From positions 7,192,001 through 7,256,000 of the forward strand of contig JAHRBC010000002.1 in the NCBI GenBank assembly GCA_022702545.1: 64,000 nt of DNA. The letters run 5' to 3'. Position numbers and translations under genes: made by a program. Positions 58,381 through 64,000 of the stretch are shown here, piece by piece (the stretch's first letter is position 1; each line of letters opens with the position of its first letter). The notes under the pieces were generated by a model. The model worked only from the letters and a program-made list of their open reading frames with translations. It was not told where the DNA came from and searched no databases. This stretch comes from Phycomyces nitens (Eukaryota; Mucoromycota; Mucoromycetes; Mucorales; Phycomycetaceae).

Positions 58381-59270
58381 AGTACATTTGGTCATCTCAA
58401 TCGGCAAAGAGATGAAGGATCACAAGCATAACTATTTTTGAAATGAGCTGTTGTGGTAGACGTCAAGATGTTTTTTGTAGAAATGAGCGATGATCCATCA
58501 GACCCAAGACCTAATGACATGAACCGTTGTCGTATTTATTGCATTACATACTGTTGCTACTACTTGACCTTGGTTGTATCTGACAGTATGTTTATGACAC
58601 TAATAAGGTTTAAGACGATCTTGCAGAGAGATCCAGGCTTCAGATAGCCAAGTATGCGAGATTATATGGTATAGTCCATAGTCTCCAAAGTAAATATAAT
58701 AAAGTGCTTTTAAGATTAAAGTGCTTATTTGTTCTATCATTCAATATAACAGTAACGTTAGACTGATTGATTTTAATTAGCAAGGCCAAGAATAAGCTAT
58801 TACTTTATATTCATAATTAATATTGTCTTGATCATATATACGAGCGTAGTAGGTCTGCCAATTGTCGTACTTTTTGCATCAGTGTCTTCATTGTGTCTAT
58901 TTGCCTGTAATACATGCTTTTCAAACTAAAATTTAGTTTTTGACAAACAATTCAACTAATGAGTGCAAATTAAGCCGTATGTCATGTATTAAAATATGGC
59001 TATAAGCCCATACAAAATAAAGGTTGCGTGTCATATTTTAATCAATTTCCTTTGGCTTCATTACAGCGTCAAATGCGATAAATACTCTCTGAACCATACA
59101 TTATATTTATATACCCTCAGATGAAAGAATGCTTGGACCTGCTAGAATAATTTTCTAAGAAAAGAAAGACTTACATTTATTCAGCATACAGCCTCTCAAC
59201 AGTGATGGTAATTAGAGGATTTAAACTTGAAACATAAAAAGATATACATATCAAGTATTCATTTAATAAA
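58381..59270. other. Spacer, copy B
   Basis: Counterpart of 8,160-9,040. The 64-codon frame at 58,453-58,647 (SDDPSDPRPNDMNRC...) is open here but stopped in copy A. I do not recognise it and give it low weight as a gene. Confidence 0.4.
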
Positions 59271-60120
59271 AAATAAAATAAAAATAAAAACTAATATTTA
59301 GTATGACTGCCTTTAGCATCAATTACTGCCCGGAAACGACTCCATATACTCCCACTAAACGTGAAGCAAGTTCATTGCCCAGTATATTCCATTGTCGTTG
59401 TATTGCAACCTTCAAATTGGCCACATTTTGAATACTGGCCCTTACTTCACTCATCTTTACGTCGAGAGCCCATCAAATGTGCTCAATAGGATTTAGATCA
59501 GGATTTTGAGCAGGCCAGTACTCAAAGCCCTCGATTGCATGGCCCTTTTTCCACCACTTTGCATAGGAGTCAGTATGGCAGCTGGCGCCGTCTTCTTGGA
59601 GTATAAACTCTCTATCATGTTCCTCTGACAGATTTTTGATCCGGGAAGGAAGTTCTGAGCCAAAGTGTTGGAATATTCGTCTTGGTTTACATTGCCTTTA
59701 ACAAAGACCAAATGGCCAAAACTACCTGCCTAGAAAACAGCTCTATATCATAGCACTACCCTTGCCCCCACTTTGTCAATGGTACAATATGTCCTTTTTG
59801 GTACCTTTCTTCAACTCGTCCGATCACTTGAACACCGCTATAATTCCCCTCGACTGTAAATCGTTACTTATCAAACCAAACTACACGCTTCCATTAATCA
59901 TCTGTCCAATTGACATGAGCCTTGGCCTATTACAGTCTTCTTTGCTTGTGTCTTTCGGCCAAACCCAAGGTTTTTGAGACAAATGATTACTGTTGCTTTA
60001 CAGACAATAATCTCCCTCTCCTGCAATGCAAGTATCAGCTGATTATAATTGGCAAATGGATTTTTTTGTACATATTGCACAAGGCGTCTTTCTGTCCTCT
60101 CGTCAAGTATTTTTGGCTGT
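59270..60120 (-). mobile_element. Tc1-like transposase remnant, copy B
   Basis: Copy of the 9.05-9.9 kb remnant. A one-base loss near 59,643 shifts the frame before the second-Asp motif, which copy A keeps in one frame. Confidence 0.8.
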
Positions 60121-60778
60121 CCAGAATGATGTTTTCATGTTGGTGTCGATTAGTAAAAAGAAGAGAAAATAATATTTTTATTTTTCAAAGAAACCATTAT
60201 TTTTTAGGATTTTTGTGAGAGGTCCAAACATTTTTGTGTCCAAGTTTATTTTAACCCCACCTTCAGCTTTCCGACATATATTCTGCAATATTTTGCTTAA
60301 ACCTACCTTTCAATCCTTTGCCTGACTACCCAGTCCACCCCAGTCAAATTCTCAGTAGAATTGTACTCTCTATATGACAATCACATTGGAAACTAATATT
60401 TGTTGATACACCCTTTGTTCTCTCTTTGATCCTTCTTCAGATAGATTCGCTCATTGCACAACTGTCTTTTAAACATATTTAACATGGATATTCCCAGACT
60501 TTCTCTTTCTCTGTCAATTTTTACACAAAAAAGATAATGTTCCTCTTTGTGATACGTAATAAATAACAGGACTTTGTTCCTTCTGTAATATTGGGGGAAT
60601 AGGCGGATATTTGGATACGGTACGATTTGAACGAGGTGTTCTTCAGTGTGGAAGAGAAGCTACACGCATGGGTATGAGAGGGGAGTGGGTATGAGGCAAA
60701 AAGCGATAGCTACTGGGAAAAAGCAAAAGATTGTAATCAAAAGGGTTCTCTATACGGCACAGACAACACTAGAATACT

Positions 60779-61681
60779 AGAACGACTTATGTCCTCTACA
60801 AAAAATACAAAATTATGTGGGAAGAGAGCTGTTTTATTCATTTTACTGTTTAAAACTAGTGGTTTTATAACAATATATGCTAAAGTATGTATTTGTTTTG
60901 TGCTTATCTTGACATTTGCTTCTCATACTGCCAACTAAACTTCTTGTACACTCTAAGCTTGGTTTCTCTTATTCTTCTTGCAAGACACTCTTCAAATAAT
61001 CAAGAGATTTGATTGCGGCTCTTCTCTTGCTTACAAGCATCTCTAGGCCAACCCACAAGTACTCAATGGGGTCCAATCATTTTACTCTAGGCAGAGATGC
61101 GACTCGTATGACCATATCATATCTCTCCATTGATTATCAGACCAATTTACTCTTTTCAAAGCCTAAAGAAGTCTGGACTTTTTGTGTTTATCTGTCAGTC
61201 TAGGTTTATATGCTGCAATAAAAAACTGGAAATCTAAGCACTGGACAGAGACGATTAACGTTTTCTTTGCATACATTAATCTCTATGCTGTCTAATGACA
61301 CTTTGGGCTGATTATAGGATACACATGGATCCTTTTAAATAACTATTTCCAGATGTCTATCTACGCTGTCGTCTATTTTTCTCTTTGCTCCAGGTTGTTT
61401 TTTAAAGGGCAATCAAAAGTCTTGTGTAATTGACAATTATTTCCACAATAGACCTCGGTATCTCGACCATGTTTGCAATCTGCTGGAGAGAATGCTTTGC
61501 TTTGTAAAGAAGGTATAAGCCCCAGTAGTTTCTATCTTTACGGTTTTTAAATCGTCCACGTATATTATTTTCTGGTTCTCTTGATGCCATGTTCATTTGA
61601 TTAATAGAATGATTGAGAGAAAGAAAAGATATAATAGTTTGAGATTTATATCAAATGTATGTAAATCATCTGCCTGCGGCT
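60779..61681 (-). mobile_element. Deleted T2-type Tc1-like element, copy B
   Basis: Copy of 10,560-11,462 with the same internal deletion and the same N-terminal helix-turn-helix frame (61,402-61,596). Confidence 0.8.
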
Positions 61682-61925
61682 GTATAAAGGCTTCAAAATT
61701 TGAAAGAGAAAGAGAAAAAGAAAAAGCCAAAATGGTAAAAAGGTAAAAAGGTCTTGGTGTACTTTGTAAGCTAGATTCGAATTTAGTTTGTAGAACAAGA
61801 AATATAAGTATTAGTCTTGAGCCAAGGTAGAACACAATCATTGCTAGTTCTAGGACACAGCGTCTTGTTTACTAGGCAATGGCTTCCTTCTCTATCATAC
61901 ACAATCCACTTGGCCAAGGCATACA

Positions 61926-62430
61926 GTACAAGTTTTTTACAGAAACTAAATTTATTTATAATTCACTTGGATTCAGTAATATCCTCCTCTTTCTCTTTTT
62001 ATAAAAGTTCAATACAAAATAATGGGCTTATACCTTTTTATGCTTTAAAGTTTCAAGCCTTGTTTGCGTCACTACATATATTTTTCAAACCGTAGATTTA
62101 AAAAAAAGCCAATAAAGCAACTGGTTATATATTTCATGGTGATTTTTAACAAATGTATTACTGAAAAAAAAAGTATTTGCTAATGACAATAAGTTGGTTT
62201 TATATTGTAAGAGGCTCTTTGGATATCCTCACAGATATCTAGGACAAAAGTATCATTCGTGAGCGAGTGACGTAAAACAAGGCTTAGGATATTAAAGCAT
62301 AAAAGGAAATAGTCTGCTTATTTTTATTGGTGTTTTATAAAAAGAGGAAGAGGAGCAGGAGCAGAAAGAGGACGAGACTATTGCTGAGTTTGAGTGAACT
62401 ATGAATAAATTTGTACTCTGAAAAAGACTT
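61926..62430. repeat. Palindromic AT-rich element upstream of C4
   Basis: Left arm as in C1 but with the TCC microsatellite shortened. The right arm (from about 62,260) matches the inverted C2 side, with GAGGAAGAGGAGCAGGAGC, better than C1. The switch from C1-like to C2-like sequence falls inside this element. Confidence 0.75.
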
Positions 62431-63295
62431 GTACCACAAATGTACGAAAAAGTTTGTGCCTGAATTTTTACTTACCAAGGTTTGAATGCTTTTTTCAAAA
62501 GAATAATACATAACCTGTCAGTACACAAGTAATATACATCTTTAACCACCACAATGATATAAAAGAACTTTAAATTCTTATCAATATAATTTAATAAAAT
62601 ATTAAAGTCTTTTTAATATTCAATAAATAAACCATCACTTTAATCATGTAGCCAAGATGTCTATTTAATACAGAATTGATCATCCTTAAGTATAAAGGAT
62701 TATATATGTATATTAGTGCACTCTTATTATACTTGTATACAGACTATATATTCTTGAATAGCAAAATATGAAATTATTTTAATAATTGAAATAGTGTTTA
62801 TATAACCAGCTATACAAATCCGAATGAAATAGTATATTAAACATAGTCTCCATAGAATTATATCAAAAAATAAATAGCTGACTATCTTTTAATGTAGGCT
62901 GTAGAGTAGTAGCAAACTATAACATTAACTTGTCTGATAAATTTCATGAAATATAATAATTTTTGCGATTATATTGAAAACAAAAGACAGCGTTTGGTCC
63001 AAGAAGTACAATTAAAGAAGTTGAATAGGTTGATATATTGATTGATCAAACTGACGGACTCTTAAAAATGGCCGTCTTTTTTTCTGGCCAATAAGCAATG
63101 CGATAAGTTACACAAAATATCAGTAAACATCTTCTACCTTGAGGTCTTTACCTCAACTACACTGGTCTTCTATGTTTCTCAAGATATATCATGGACCTAA
63201 GTATAAAATCAAGAGGCTGAAACCAATTTTTCCCTCATTCTTTCTACTCAATTCATCTACTTTTTGCTTCCCACCACTTTCCTACTTCTTTTACA

Positions 63296-64000
63296 ATGGA
63301 TATTGGTGCGTTTGACGATTCACTGCTTGATCCACAGCGTGATACAGATAACTTGGCAAGTGTTGAGCCGAATGTCTGGATTATATGTGAAACGAGAGCA
63401 TATAGCTAACCCCTTGGACGTTTCGTCATCCTTTTGGTCAAACTCGTTATTAGGCTTTAGATGGTAATTTATATACTCGCAAATTATTCGACCAAGTACC
63501 CTAAATATCTTTTTAGATCTCCTTCAGGAAAAGGAATTCAGATATCTAAGTGATCCCAGCTATGGAACCCCCACAGAGTACCCTCGTAACTATGGCCATT
63601 TGAATAGCCCTATATCAGGTAAAGTTCCCCATAACATATTCAAAGCGACTCGTACGTCCTAGCCAATATTCAGGTTACACTAACAAATCTACTTATAGTA
63701 TGTTTTTGGCTTTCTCATTCTCCAACTCTTCCCTCTCTGAATTATAGTTCCCCAGGATCTTCTCAAGGTTACTCTGAATATGGTAAATATTATGTTTGTA
63801 TTATGCGTTGGTTGCTAGGTATCTAATGATTGAATTTCTTATAAAGATGTACATCCTCAAACACCTCCAGCACAAGTCCAACATCAATCCACGCTTGTTA
63901 TTAAGCACTACAACCCATATGGACGACCAGCTACGATGAGAAATGATTCAGACCCTAGTCGATCAGAAAAATTTATATGCCAGGAGTGCTTTCAAATAAC
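63296..64000 (+). CDS. C2H2 zinc-finger protein C4, truncated by window edge
   Basis: Exons 63,296-63,359, 63,517-63,618, 63,699-63,782 and 63,847 to beyond 64,000. Exons 1-3 match C2 and C3. The visible part of exon 4 matches C1 and C2 up to the start of finger 1 (FICQECFQIT). TATA box at 63,202-63,208. The leader and upstream 100 bases differ from C2/C3 by several substitutions and a deletion. Confidence 0.8.

Larger units (their letters stand above)
50826..64000 (+). repeat. Segmental duplication, right copy (B), cut by window edge
   Basis: Direct repeat of the block beginning at base 1. It starts immediately downstream of the 49.1-kb P gene 3' region and runs to the window edge. It lacks the 606-bp insertion: the flanks that surround it in copy A are joined directly at about 52,784. 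The copies share the same stop codons in the L1 element, so the block was duplicated after L1 died. Private changes here include loss of an active-site Asp in the reverse transcriptase and a one-base deletion in the Tc1-like remnant near 59,640. Confidence 0.95.

Noticed and set aside
1..64000. rRNA or tRNA genes
   Set aside because: No cloverleaf-like or rRNA core sequence was noticed on either strand by eye; tRNAscan-SE and Infernal would be decisive.

Overview
The window reads as repeat-rich nuclear DNA of a eukaryote, most likely an early-diverging (Mucoromycota-type) fungus. The grounds are AT-rich spacers, short introns of about 70-80 bp with GTAAGT/GTATGT donors and TAG acceptors, compact TATA and pyrimidine-tract promoters, APE-type LINEs and Tc1-like elements. 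There are no operons and I saw no rRNA, tRNA or CRISPR. The lineage is an inference from style, not from a recognised marker gene.

Layout. A segment starting at base 1 recurs in direct orientation from 50,826 to the right edge, so the window is a large tandem segmental duplication with a period of about 50.2-50.8 kb. Each copy holds, in order: a decayed minus-strand LINE end (L3), a nearly full-length but stop-riddled LINE (L1, about 5.5 kb), two decayed Tc1-like transposons, a palindromic AT-rich element, and a small C2H2 zinc-finger gene. Only the left copy carries a 606-bp insertion (1,961-2,566). Between the copies lie an internally deleted minus-strand LINE (L2, 14.4-17.5 kb), a head-to-head palindrome carrying two more C2H2 genes (18.3-22.5 kb), a LINE tail (about 23.2-24.0 kb), two near-complete Tc1-like elements (24.8-26.2 and 27.1-28.5 kb), and long L3 fossils. 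A plus-strand LINE fossil (35.5-38.5 kb) sits between two inverted MITE-like elements.

Two host-type gene families are spliced and apparently intact. Family C (four copies: 13.1 kb +, 19.3 kb -, 21.5 kb +, 63.3 kb + and cut by the window edge) encodes proteins of about 179-191 residues with an acidic N-terminus and two C-terminal C2H2 fingers. Family P (28.8, 40.8 and 49.1 kb, all +) has three exons and encodes 310-441-residue proteins that I cannot assign to a known family. They share a hydrophobic Ala/Gly segment, a basic middle exon and an identical C-terminal amphipathic tail.

The most unusual signal is at the 3' end of every P gene. Three successive inverted repeats can fold into hairpins; the first has its left arm inside the last codons. 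They are followed by AGCAACA-type short repeats and a TTGTATT-rich repeat tract. Several substitutions between paralogs keep pairing as G-U. Other notable signals are mosaic recombination among the four C2H2 copies and stop codons shared by the two L1 copies, which indicates block duplication of an already dead element. A further P gene is predicted just left of base 1.
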